Below, in pieces: positions 1 through 11,177 of a stretch of DNA of 64,000 nucleotides. The DNA is from Escallonia rubra. Its lineage: Eukaryota; Streptophyta; Magnoliopsida; Escalloniales; Escalloniaceae. The position numbers and the translations under genes were made by a program. Positions within the stretch are counted from its first letter, which is position 1. Each line of letters begins with the position of its first letter. The stretch spans positions 248,001-312,000 of the forward strand of contig JAVXUO010000701.1 of assembly GCA_033065855.1 (NCBI GenBank), written 5' to 3'. Under the pieces are notes generated by a model that made no database searches, was not told the DNA's origin, and saw only the letters and a list, made by a program, of their open reading frames with translations.

Positions 1-1926
1 TAGGGTATCCAGTGATTCTAAGTCCAAAAATGAATTGATTAAATTATGAATGGTTAGAACAAACATGCAAGTCACTTGAACAGATGATACATATGTACTT
101 AAGAATAATTTTAACATGTCGAGTATCACTTACAAACATTTGCTAACACTTGCCTTCAAAAGAAACAAGAATAGCATATCGAGCAAGATTTGAAATCTTG
201 TAAAACATATACGAGAATGGCAAGGAAGACCCAAATACTGACTTGATCTCAATAAGTATGGCGAAACAGTAGAAACAAGTTTAAGACAAATATGAGCCAA
301 GTACAAGAATATCAAGATGCAAATATGCCCCTCATGCACAAGCAAACCTTCCCTGAGTGCGAGAGACTTTTCGTATTGCAACCAACAGATATAACGGGTT
401 CGATAGAAGAAGTCCAACATCATCACAGGCATGCCAATAATTTCTTTCGGGAAGTAGTAGGCATAGCTAGTACGTACTATCGAGATGTGAACGAGAATGA
501 GAACCCTAGCCGGATAACTTCCAACCCAAGGAAATAACACCCTCAACTCACTTTTTCCTCCTCCTTCGTGTGACATGCATAATTATGTACATATGTCAAC
601 AAAAATGTCACCAAATACCTCAAAAGAGGTTTAATCCCCTCTCAAGTCATATTTGCCATATTATAAACAACACATGCAAAACATGTAAACTAATCTCTAA
701 TGCGCAAACTAATTCGGTAATCAAGCAAGAAATAATTTAATGTTCTTCCTTAAGTACCCTACCCATATGTATACTTATATTATTATGTATATATTTGAGT
801 GTCCATTTAAGACCTGAAATTTACCTAGTTATTCACCATTAAGCCCAACACAAGGAACTACTAATTTGGGTTATATAATCTGCCTAGTATTTCAATTTGC
901 AGCAGGAGTAGTCTATACTCAGAAAATCATAACAATTTAATTACAAGGTCTCTACAGTCAATATATATTTCTGAAAACTAAACGTAAAGACAAAAAATAC
1001 TAGTATTTTATTTGACTCAAAAGTATCATTTTAAAGTCATGTTAAGCCCTTCCAAAGATAGACTTTAGAATCTGTCCAACAACAGTTTCACAGTACATGT
1101 TTCAAGCCACGAATTTTAAACCATAGTAATAATACTTGAAATAATCTAAACTTTGGTGTGTATACTCTACACATTAGTAGTACAACATATAAAATAACCA
1201 AACTCATACCTTAACTAAAAATATACATTTCTAGGCATCAAAGTTATTTTATTTTTATGACTGTTCTGCAGGCTTTTCAAATAAAATTAAAATATCTCAC
1301 TTAAGATCATTACAAGCAAGTTTATAAGTATTTCACTACTCATAATACTTCTCATGCATGATTTAAAAACCTAAAAGCACAAGATAACCTACCTCCAAAC
1401 AAATCAAGCTCAAGTGAATTCAAGAAACTTTCATGCTCTCACTTGTTCTTTGTTCTCTTCTTCTCTTCCTCCATTCCTCCCTTTTCTTTTCTTTCTCCTC
1501 CTTTATCTTTGTTTTTACTCTTTCCATTATCCTTGTGGCCGAATGGGTTAAGAGGAGTCTTTCACCTCTCTCTCTCTTGTTTCTAATTTATCCACTTAAG
1601 TTTCTTCCTATTTTTTTTTTCTTATTTTCCTTTGATTGCTCACCACCAAATAATAGGAGGTGGTATGTCCTCCAACAATCAATCCAAAGACTACACATTG
1701 AATGCCACTAATACCACCACTTGATATCTGCATATTAGTCCCAAAGTTTTGCATAATTATTTTTTTACCCCAAAGTTTTACATAATTATATTTTGGCCCA
1801 TAACTTAATTTCAATATTTATTTTACGTAGATAAATAATGTAACAAAATTATATTATTTCAATCAAATTTAAATATGTTTAAACTTAATAAAATGACTAG
1901 AAGCTAATTAAGATCAGGGTCTCACA
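1..1926 (-). repeat. LTR-like sequence of a Ty3/gypsy element, cut by the window edge
   Basis: Read on the minus strand, the block starts at 1926 with TGTGAGACCCTGATC, which resembles the start of long plant Ty3/gypsy (Del/Tekay-type) LTRs, and runs AT-rich to the window edge. No partner LTR, primer site or coding domain is visible next to it. The short reading frames inside look like chance frames. The LTR call rests on the terminal motif and general composition only, so it is tentative. It could also be ordinary AT-rich intergenic sequence. Confidence 0.35.
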
Positions 1927-3972
1927 GAAAGGTAGCATGTAACTTTGTCATGTTCACGTAAGTCCACAACCGTATCGAGCACATAGCCTCTCACACTTTG
2001 CAAAGGGCTATCTCAAAAAAATAAGACAATGGATATGTAGACGAAAAGAAAACATACCAGGTTGTGGAAACTCCTAAAGCCAGCTTAACTCTAAGTAGTC
2101 CCGAAGTCAACCAACTTTGGCTAAGTACAATCTACTCAACCCGACATAAACAGACATAAAATAACCCACTCTCATACAAACTACCCATAGACCCATGACA
2201 TCACAATCACCAAACTCAACTTGATTGTAAGAAGAGCTAAAACAGCATGAGAGGCCTCCACGTTCCCAGATAGATAAAACTAGCTATAAACTTCTTATAT
2301 CTGACTAATGGTGACGACTATCCTAGTTGTTCTGATGGATATAATGGGGCCTTAGTACACTTGGCAACATGGTCTGAAAACTGTGAAGTCCAACCTCAAC
2401 CTTAACCCAAGCTAGAGAATCAAAGCAACTATTTCGCCCATATCCATCCTTGTTATACCCAAAAGGGACTCTTTCGGGTCTTTCAACAAATCATTCTAAG
2501 CTAGAAACCTCATCCTAGATCCTCATCCTCATCCTCCTCATTGAGTCTGAAACCATGAAATCTTGAAGAGCATACTCAAAGTATTATGCATCAAAGTCTT
2601 GTAAAAGAATAAGGTATGAAGCACCAAATCATATTACAAGGAAACTCGACACCCATCCTGGATTAGGAAAAATGTATCCACAAGTTCAAAATTCTTTTTC
2701 CAGAGGATCTTTTTTTCGAGGATGGTTGGTTGGTCCAAAAAGAATAAGGCCTCCTTACTTGACATAGGCAAGTCATTTTCCTTTATCCTTCCAACATAGT
2801 AAGCATCAAACTTAAAATCTGGTCCATCTTTCCTAGAGGAGACACCGAGTTGTTCAAGACCTCGTAGTTGTTATGTTCGCAATTTTTCTTCTAGGATTAC
2901 CGCAACAAAATTCATTTTGTCGGACAACTCTATCAACATGGCGTTTCATACCAGGTTTTAAGGTGCCAACATCAAATTGTTTACTCTTAGTTCTAGTTCC
3001 CTAGGGATAAATCTTCAAAGAAGTTCCTCTACTTCCCAATTTCAAAACCTATGCATGCTAATGGCTTGTCTCAAGCTCTTCGCTAGAAGAATTTCCTTAT
3101 CCAAAGAGACAGACTCCAAAGACGCGATGTTCTAAATTCTACCCATTATGCTCAACCGCCAGTGGTGATGGGTTACAGCTTTACCTTGAGTATCCTTAAC
3201 AAAGAAGAATGGGATGTCCATCCAAAGTAACAACAATCAAAGTCTTAGATAAAAGCCATAGCATGAGTTTGGTCATAATTAGATGGACGAACACGAACAC
3301 GAACACTACTCACCGCAGCTAAGTCGGGGCTCATGAGACATCTTAGAGGATAAGCACACCCTAAATCATTTTGACCAAAGTGCATCTAGCTTTTCGTGCA
3401 AAACATTTTGAATTTATGGTGTCCCTTGAAACGAAGCCATGCAATCTTCTGCGGGATTCGTAGGTACTTTCTTAATGTACGTCTCGACATGATAATCATG
3501 CCCCCACAAACTGTTCTTTGGGCATGGCTTGTTTTGATCCAGGTCAGTTACGTCCCTTAAAAAACTTGATCCTTATTATCACGATTCTCTTAATTTAATT
3601 AAATTAAATTTTGGTAAGAGTTAACTCTGATTTTCTTTTGTTGTGAGATATTCTTCTACCTTGAAGAAGAAGTGAATCAAAAGATAATAACTTAGCATCA
3701 CGGTAAGTTTCTTAAAACATTCACTAGTTCTTCGGGCACATGCGATCCTTGTGTAACTTAAAACATTAAAGTCTTACAAAATTTATGGAAAAAGAAAAGT
3801 AAAGAACGTAAAATCATGATGATATTTTTGGTCTAAAGGAAAAATAATAGCAAGAGAAACTTTCCCCAAAAAAGTCAAATAGAGGACACATTAACCATCT
3901 AATGAGATGAATGGGGCTCTGCAATTACTGCTGGACTAGAGAGAGAGAGAGAGATAGAGTCTATAAGGAAGT
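1927..3972. other. Unassigned decayed stretch, weakly coding-like on the minus strand
   Basis: No intact gene is visible. On the minus strand between about 3540 and 1930 several runs of 30 to 60 codons look coding-like in composition (for example near 3480, 3060-2880 and 2480-2380), but they lie in changing frames and match no family I can name. A short AG-rich simple repeat lies at about 3938-3955. The stretch may be a very old element or a dead gene. Confidence 0.3.
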
Positions 3973-5332
3973 TGTTAGCCCTATGATTGGATAACTTAGA
4001 CTTACATCTTGTTTTGATGATAACTACACGTTGATTATGTTTTAATGTGTGCTTTGAGTGGATTCTTATCATGTATACACATACACACTCATGAAGACAC
4101 ATTTGAGAAGTTGGATAGATGGATTAAAGATAAAAAAGCTTAAAGCTATAGTGGATATGCTATGGAAGCTTCATCAAGTCCAATGTCAAAGAGCAAGAAA
4201 GAATGCATAGGTTAAGTTACTATCAATTATGATTGATCTTTACTATTATGTAACTATTCTTGGTTTGATTCTTAGATTGATGACTATGTCCTAAAATGAC
4301 CTTAGGACACCTTGTGCATTGCATGTGAGTTCATAATCATTCACACAAGTGTGGTTCTTGAAAATGAGTGAATTCTAGAGCTTACTCAGATTTTCTAAAA
4401 AATTGTTTTTGTTGCTAAACCTTTCATATTTTGATAAAACTTTTGATTAGATTTCCAACACAAAAAACAACACCTATATCCAATTTTTCTAAAACAAGTT
4501 ATGCCCAAAATAAGAAAGAGGTTATGTGTGACAGCTGACAGGCAGTAGCGTAATGCAGTCGACTACATTGGTCAAAATTCAGTTCCAACGGCTATTTTTT
4601 AGGACAAGATCCCAACAGCTAGGTTAGAGGGAAGTCGACTGCATTGGGAATACAGCCGACTACAATAGCAGTTTTGCTTATTTAATGCCTCTACCAGCTA
4701 TATTTCATACCTTCTCTATATAAATGATTTGGAGCTTCATCATACATAATGAAAATCATATTCTAAGCCTCCATTCATTAGAGAAATATTAAGGCTTATA
4801 GATTAAACTTTTCTCTCTTCATCTTCATGATTTTACATCATTAAAGAGAGCATCTTTGTTAGCAATTCTTTGATTAAGAGTGAGCATTCTTCAAGTCATC
4901 AATTCTCTCATCTCTCTATTGTACTAGAGCTTCATTTGTACTCATTTCCTTTCAAGAGTGTTTCTTTGTACACAATTGATCTTTGTAAAATGATTGTGAT
5001 CAAGACTTGGGTTTGTCAAGTCTTGAGTGAGCTTTGTGGATTCAAGACTTTTGCTTGTTGTGGAGGTATCACCAAGTGTTCTAAGGGTTTTGATCTTGAC
5101 CCAGAAGAAGAAGATTGTTGCTAGTGAATTCTAGTGCTCTTGTAAGAGACTTCCTTGAAAGGCTGGATGTAGGCTTGAAGGTAGTTCAAGCTGAACCATT
5201 TAAATCTCCTTATCAAGTATCTCAAACTCAATCTCTTTACTTATTGCTCTATAATTGCTTGAGATTGTGTACTGAGCATCTTCAAGATGCTTAAAATAGT
5301 GTTTTAAGATGTTTTTGAGATTTTCTGGTGTC
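3973..5332 (+). repeat. Ty1/copia-type LTR fragment (fossil)
   Basis: The block opens with TGTTAGCCC at 3973. At 4715-4725 there is a TATA-like box (tctatataaatg), followed by a leader-like region rich in TTCATC and CTCTCT words, and near 5155-5200 the phrase of 'ggctggatgtaggcttgaag' kind common in the R/U5 part of large plant copia (SIRE/Maximus-like) LTRs. It stops abruptly at about 5332, where a different LTR-like sequence begins. No internal region is attached, so it is a solo or truncated LTR. The small frame at 4870-5124 is probably not a gene. Confidence 0.45.
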
Positions 5333-5645
5333 GGGAATCCCTGGGGGTGTTTTGGTAATTTGTCACCCGGAGGGGGATATTTTGGTAATTTTACCTATAA
5401 AAAGTATTTTTGGATAAATTCACATGCAATAAGGATATTCTAGTGATTCTATTTACGGAGAGTCAGTTTTGGTAATCTAAGTGTGAGATAGGTGTTTTTA
5501 GTAATTTTACACATAAGGGGCATTTTGGTAATTTTACATATTCTGTGAGGGGCCGTTCTGGGTGTATATGTGCATTAGTATTGAATTCATAATATCGTGG
5601 TATATACTGTATACTAATAATTGAATTATTCCATTTAGGTTAAAG

Positions 5646-7293
5646 TAGTGCTATAAAAAGCGCGCCAAGGCGCGTGCCTAGGCGCAAGGCGCGCAAAGGC
5701 ACACCACTCGCGCCTCACCTAGGCTAGGCTCAGCGCATTCAAGAAGGCCCGCGCCTGGACTGACCAGGCGCAAGGCCCTACGCAGCACGGGAGGCGCACG
5801 TCCAGGCGTATAACCCATAGCCGTTGGATGTGCTCATGTGCCATCATCTCTTCTTTACCTTAACAGTGGATTTTCTTTACAAACATTTCACTTTTAAACA
5901 TCCAATTCTGTCTCACCGAAGCAGCTTCTCTCTCACCTGTGACCTACCGCATCGCCGCCAAAATCCTGTTGCTTCGGCCGACACTTCGGTTGTTTCTCTT
6001 CGCCTTGTTGCTCGAGCTCGACTGCTCCACCGAAGCAGCTTATCTCTCACCTGCCGCATCGCCTTTCCCGTTGCCATCGAAAGCTCGTCACTCCGGTCGC
6101 TGCTCCAGCTAACACTGCAGCTGTTTCTCTTCCTTTTGTTGCTCGGCTGCTCCATCGAAGCAGCTTCTCACCTGCACCAGTGATTTTGCTGGTTCGTTAC
6201 TCTCTTCCCTCCCATTTTATATGTTCTGCTGCTGCAACAGTGCGGCGAAGTGCTACCTCAATTGCTCGTTGCTCAATGTTTTGCTATTTAGCTGTTTAGC
6301 TCAATGATTTAGGGCAGATGAACCACCATGAACAAACTTCGAACAAGTTGATTCGCTAGCTTATGAATAAACAGCTTGATTTTTTACAGTTCAATGTGGT
6401 GTTTGTGCAATTCAGTGTTCAATGTGGTGTTTGTTGTTACAGTCCTACAATTCAGTGTTCAATGTGGTGTTTGTTGTTACAGTCCTACAATTCAGTGTTC
6501 AATGTGGTGTTTGTTCAATGTGGTGTTTGTTGTTACAGTCCTACAATTTAGTGTTCAATGTGGTGTTTGTTCAATGTGGTGTTTGGTTAGACTTAGCCCC
6601 CTGTTATTGGTCACCACAATTGATCCTACATTGTTTGGGGCATATAATTGCTGGGGATTGAAAATTCTAAAAGATTGTGAATTCCTTCACTCTAATTAGC
6701 TTCCTTTCAGTTTGATAATAAAGAGTAGTTGTCTGCTTTCCAATCTCTGATTTCATTTTGTGGCCATGTGGGTGCTATGGGTCCTCCATATTTTAGTCAT
6801 TCTATAGTGTTAGTTTCACTGAAATGTGGGTGTAATTCTTGTACCAACAATCTTCGGTGAAAAATGCGAGCAGAGCTAATGGAAGAATCTTCACCGGGTG
6901 AGGTAAGAGCTGCTACGGGAAATGGTGCCACACGAGTTTAAGAAAGGGAAGGGGAATTCTTAGGGAATCATACATTCATACCTGTTTGAAACTTGCTAAC
7001 TTTTGCTTGCACATCCTATTTAGAGTGTTTTACTTCATTGGCTATTGCTTGCACTTAAACCATGGTTTTTGGCTTGTGCCTTATCAACTCATTGGTGATA
7101 TTGGTTATGTTTTTATACTTATTTTTCACGTTATTAGTTTTTGTATTATCTTAAGGTTTTTTTTACTTAATTTTATTGTTTTTATGCACTATTATTTATT
7201 TATTTTAATATTGCGCCTTACTTCGAAAAGGCGTGCGCCTGGCCTCCAAGGACCTTTTGCGCCTTAGGTGCGCCTGCGCCTTTAATAACACTA
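5646..7293. mobile_element. Non-autonomous hAT-type DNA transposon
   Basis: The left end reads TAGTGCTATAAAAAGCGC and the reverse complement of the right end TAGTGTTATTAAAGGCGC, giving imperfect terminal inverted repeats with the YARNG-type start of hAT elements. Both ends are followed by dense GCGCC/AGGCGC subterminal motifs (5660-5810 and 7210-7280). The element is flanked by an exact 8-bp target duplication, ggttaaag, at 5638-5645 and 7294-7301, the length expected for hAT. No transposase frame is present inside, so it would need a helper. The interior holds a minisatellite at 6389-6586 and a pyrimidine-rich stretch at 5820-6180 whose frames look like chance. Confidence 0.8.
6389..6586. 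repeat. Minisatellite inside the hAT element
   Basis: Direct, partly nested repeats of the word gttcaatgtggtgtttgt, joined by a second word ttgttacagtcctacaatt. About seven copies of the first word are present; longer units of about 55 bp alternate with shorter ones of about 18 bp. Open frames in all three plus-strand phases here are a by-product of the repeat. Confidence 0.85.
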
Positions 7294-8909
7294 GGTTAAA
7301 GTAACAGACTTTCCGGTTAGATTAGCTTAGTTTCGAATCCAGATAAGAGTTTTTATCTGAACCCCGGGTAAGGATATTTATTCGAACCCTAATTTGATAA
7401 CTGGTGTTCGTAGGTATTTTTTCGATTTGCTTAGAACTATTGTCAAACAGTGAGATATGCATTGGATATCAGAATGTTATTGCCAAGCAACCCCTAATAT
7501 TAAACATGAATCGGTCGTTTGGATATTTTATCGATGCTCACCTTGTATCACATGCTAAGAAAATTCACTAATTGTTTGTATTCGTTCTTCTAAATTATTG
7601 GGCTTAAATTCAATAACTGTTCGCAATCGTTCTTGTTATTTGTTTGTGGTTATTCTCGAAATTCTGAGTGATGAATTATATCAGTATGCGCTTAATTGTT
7701 ATTGAAACCTTAATTGTTCTGATTATTTATATTCATCTTGGTGCTCATTTTATTGATGTTAAGCAGCGAATTTCTTGTTGATTTTGTGACTATTCTTTTT
7801 GTGTTGAGTTGGGAATCTGTTCTATGGGGAGGCATTATAAGGGATCTGAACCTGCCTAATTATGCAGAGCTAGTACCTTAATGAGAAGGTCTAGTTATCG
7901 TACATCATGCATTGCATATGTACACTTTTTGCGCATTGCCTGAATGGCACTGCTTATGCCCAGGATCAACATTTCTGAATTTGTTTACATTCTATCTTAC
8001 AATGATTGTTTTGAGAATGATGTCCAAGTAAATGTCTTGTTATCTGATTGAAGGGGATCGAGTGAAACTCCTCCCCATATTGTGATCGATGTTCAAATGA
8101 ATGTCTTGTTATCTGATTGAAGGGAATCGAGTGAAGCTCCTCCCTATATTGTGATCAAACTATCTGTGATTGTCCAAAACCCCTTCCCCTATTTCTCCTG
8201 AAGTATCTGTGTTCATTTTAAAACCCTTTTAAAAATCATCATTGCATTTAAACATGATCGCTTGGAAATGATCTTCAGATGATCGTTTTGGTATTTGGTT
8301 ATAACTGTTAATGTTCATTTTGGAAACTTTGTTGATTGTTAATTTTTGTTTTAGTGTCTGTCTATGATTGTCTTGGGTTGTTTTTGGTATATGCTTATGA
8401 CTGATTATGATGGTTTTGGAAATTACCAAACTATTCATGATTGTTGAAATGTTTTGAGAAATTATCCTCGGATGAACTCTTGAGTTGTTTTGTAATTCTT
8501 TCGATTATTCCTTGAATGACCTTATTGAGCTCTCAAAAGCTCACCCTTCGTTTGACTCCCTTTTGCAAGTAATGATCAGTTGTAGAATGTTCGGGAATGG
8601 GTTTAGAGTCTGAGTGAGATTTCGGCGAGGCCATTATTACTGTATAGTAAGACCCCTACCTGGATCGGTACTGTTAGCCTTTAGTTCGGTGACGAACCTA
8701 ACTTTAAGTTTTGGAAGTTTTAAGTTGTAAAACTAGTTTAAGTTTAAGTAGTCTTGAAATCTTGTATTTTAAAGAATTTGAGTTGATGTCAAATTAGATG
8801 TTTGAAGTATGTGTTAGTAAACAGGATTTGACAGGTTTAATGTCATGTGGTAGGTTAATGCTCTGGGAGTTCGGGACGATGGAGCTCCGAATTTCCGGGA
8901 TGTTACAGC

Positions 8910-9777
8910 CTCACCCAGTACTTAACATCAGGCTTAAGGAAGGGCCAAAAGAATAAGCCAACTACTATTTTGCAAGTCATTGTGGTGGTTGAGTGTCCTC
9001 AATCTAGAGGAGTACAGTCTGCATTGTTTGACTTCTGAGGTCCCTATGGCACCCCACACACCATTTGCCTTTGTATTTTAAATTCCATTGGTCATAAGTG
9101 AATTTTAAAGTGGCATAAGGGTCTAGTAGGAGTTGTTGGGTCTGTTGTTGTATGTAGCAGTCTTCATCTTAACTGTTGGGGTGACTTAAGAGATGGCTTG
9201 ACATTGGCCTTCATCAACAACTCCTGACGGTAACCTTGAGAGAGCATTTGTAACTCTATTTTCTTCTCATGCGTTGTATTGGATGTCAAATATGAACCCC
9301 AACAATTTGGATAGACGCTTTTATAACAATAAGGAGGTAAGTTTTTATCCAAGGATGTACTTGAGGCGCTAGTGATTAGCCATTACTTAAAATTGCTAAG
9401 TACACAAATTCAAGACAACTTGAACAAGAGATATCAGTTCTTTTTCATAAGTTGACATAGCCAAGGCTCTAGGAACAAGAGCTTTAGTGAATTAAGCTAA
9501 TGACCTACATCCTTGCATGAGGACTGCCCCCACTCCCTGATCACTTGCATCTACTTCAACCACAAAAGGTACAGAAAAGTTAAGGATGGCTAGGATAGTA
9601 GTGCTAATCATGGAAGCTTTAAGCTGGTCAAAGGCTTTGAGTGAGTCATGTGTCCATTAGAAAGTATATTTTTGTAAGAGCCTTGTGAGTTTTTGTTAAG
9701 GAGTCCATGGTTTGGGATATATTTTCTTATAATAGCTTGTGAAGCCAAAGAAACCTCTGAGTTGCTTGATGGTTTTG
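8910..9777 (-). mobile_element. Ty3/gypsy fossil, RT/RNase H part (distal half)
   Basis: On the minus strand the sequence beside the MULE reads as the reverse-transcriptase C-terminal part followed by RNase H-like sequence; the stretch at 9769-9720 encodes the family's 'IKQLRGF' type motif followed by a YY pair. It continues the element that resumes at 17022: the motif is cut exactly at the MULE target duplication. No integrase is seen; the fossil stops at 8909 against an LTR-like block. The frames are heavily broken. Confidence 0.75.
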
Positions 9778-10848
9778 GGATCCCGATCCAGGGTTATAGC
9801 AGTGGTGCTGTGACCCAGTCACAACCGTCCGATCCTTATGGGTGGGAGGGAAGGGTTTAGATCACGCCACGCCACGTCACCCAGCCTTTAATTCCCCCAT
9901 TTACTCTGCCTCCCCTCATTTACTCTGCCGGCACCAACCACCATTCACTCTCTCTCTCTCTCTCTCTCCAGTTCCTTCTGCCGACGGCTCCTCACGCCGT
10001 CCACTTCCCAGCGAAAACACGGCGACGTGGGTTACAACGGTGAATCTTTCGGCGACGCATCTACCAACACCTACGTGCCTTCCATCGACCAGCGGCTCCT
10101 CACGCCGTCCACTTTCCGGTGAAGACACGGCGACGCCACATACACCAGTGAATATTCTGGCGACGCATCTACCAAGCATCCAAGCCTTACGCCGACGACA
10201 TAGGGGACTCAATCTCACTGTACACCGACGACACCTCGTGGACACGGCGACGCCACATCCACCGGTGAATCTTCCAGCGACGCATCTACCAAGCATCCAA
10301 GCCTTACGTCGGTGACATAGGAGACTCAATCTCATTGTACACCGACGACACCTCCTGCCTTCCATCGACCAGCGGCTCCTCACGCCGTCCAATTCTCGGT
10401 GAAGACACGGCGACGCCACGTCCACCTTCCGGCGACACCACGTCCACTTTCCGGCGAAGACATGTCTCTTTTCTCTCTTCCCCCCTAATACTGCTATTTC
10501 GTGTAAGTTCTGTAGATTTACCCATTTTTTTATTGAAAATTGGGAACTGCTATTGGAACGCTTGCTCAATTACATTATTGATTTTGTGAAATGTATATTA
10601 ATTTTGGAATCTGTATATTTTACGGTAATTGCGTTGAGTATTGTCCAACAAATTGTTCATCACTGACTGAAGCATATGAGCTTCCAACAAATTGTTTACA
10701 TTGTTTTGTCTGGAAAATCAAGTCTAACTCTCTAAGAGGAATTTTGGTGACAAATGCTTGAAAACCCGACTTACTTTGTTGCGGAAATTAATCAGGCGTG
10801 GTTCCTTTTCCCCCATTGGTTATGTATCTTGTTGGTTCTTATTTGCTT
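9778..10848. repeat. Left terminal inverted repeat of the MULE
   Basis: Matches the reverse complement of 15954-17021 along almost its full length, for example gatcacgccacgtcaccc near the end and gaaattaatcaggcgtggtt near the inner edge. It lacks a 12-bp piece present near the outer end of the right repeat (ctgctgtggcta). It contains a CT simple repeat at 9949-9969 and GC-rich subrepeats. The long frames across it are chance products of the GC-rich repeats. Confidence 0.92.
10125..10358. repeat. 117-bp tandem subrepeats inside the left TIR
   Basis: The word acacggcgacgccacat recurs at 10125 and 10242 (117 bp apart) with the whole interval repeated, and a third, shorter copy begins at 10405. 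The same arrangement occurs in the right TIR around 16540-16690. Subterminal repeats of this kind often carry transposase-binding sites in DNA transposons; that role here is inference. Confidence 0.75.
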
Positions 10849-10880
10849 ATTGTGTTGGCGTTTTCTCAAATCTCTTTTGT

Positions 10881-10992
10881 CTCTTCCCCCCTAATACTGC
10901 TATTTCGTGTAAGTTCTATGGATTTACCCATTTTTTGATTGAAAATTGGGAACTGATATTGGAATGCTTGCTCAATTACAGTATTGATTTTG
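10881..10992. repeat. Extra copy of an inner TIR segment, left side only
   Basis: A 112-bp segment at 10475-10586, starting ctcttcccccctaatactgc, is repeated at 10881-10992 just inside the end of the left TIR. The right TIR has only one copy. It therefore looks like a one-sided duplication that happened after the inverted repeats formed. Confidence 0.85.
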
Positions 10993-11177
10993 CGGTAATT
11001 GCGTCAAGTCAATTGCTCAATGCTTAATCTGGAATCTATTGCTGACACTCCCTCTTTCTCCTCCAACGGCTTGAAATCGCACCGCTGACCTACCTTCTGT
11101 CGACGCCAATCTACACCTTCCCCACCTTCTGGCGACGCCGATTTACAGCTCGTCACTGGAGGAGAAAATCGGTCTAC

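Larger units (their letters stand above)
5333..8909 (+). repeat. Ty3/gypsy LTR-like block, split by a hAT element (fossil)
   Basis: Starts near 5336 with tgtcgggaatcccTGG followed by repeated 'ttttggtaatttta' words, and ends at 8909 with ttccgggatgttaca. These are typical start and end words of plant Ty3/gypsy LTRs. Without the hAT insertion at 5646-7293 the block is about 1.9 kb. No primer site follows the end and the 5-bp flanks do not match, so it is best read as a truncated or recombined solo LTR. At 8030-8160 two direct copies of about 70 bp are seen. Confidence 0.5.

Noticed and set aside
130-576. 148-residue minus-strand frame
   Set aside because: AT-rich LTR-like context, no domain, composition typical of chance frames.
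4870-5124. 84-residue frame ending in a Cys-Cys pair that could look like a small secreted protein
   Set aside because: No signal peptide, and it sits in the leader-like part of a copia LTR.
6363-6699. Three overlapping cysteine-rich frames in the hAT element
   Set aside because: They are three phases of one minisatellite, not proteins.
5336-8909. Calling the LTR-like block a proven solo LTR
   Set aside because: The 5-bp flanks do not match and the left border is unclear, so only an LTR-like block is claimed.
9842-10569. Long overlapping frames of 157-217 residues on both strands (and mirror frames at 16139-16865)
   Set aside because: They lie in the GC-rich TIR of the MULE, occur as inverted copies, and reflect repeat structure; no known domain.
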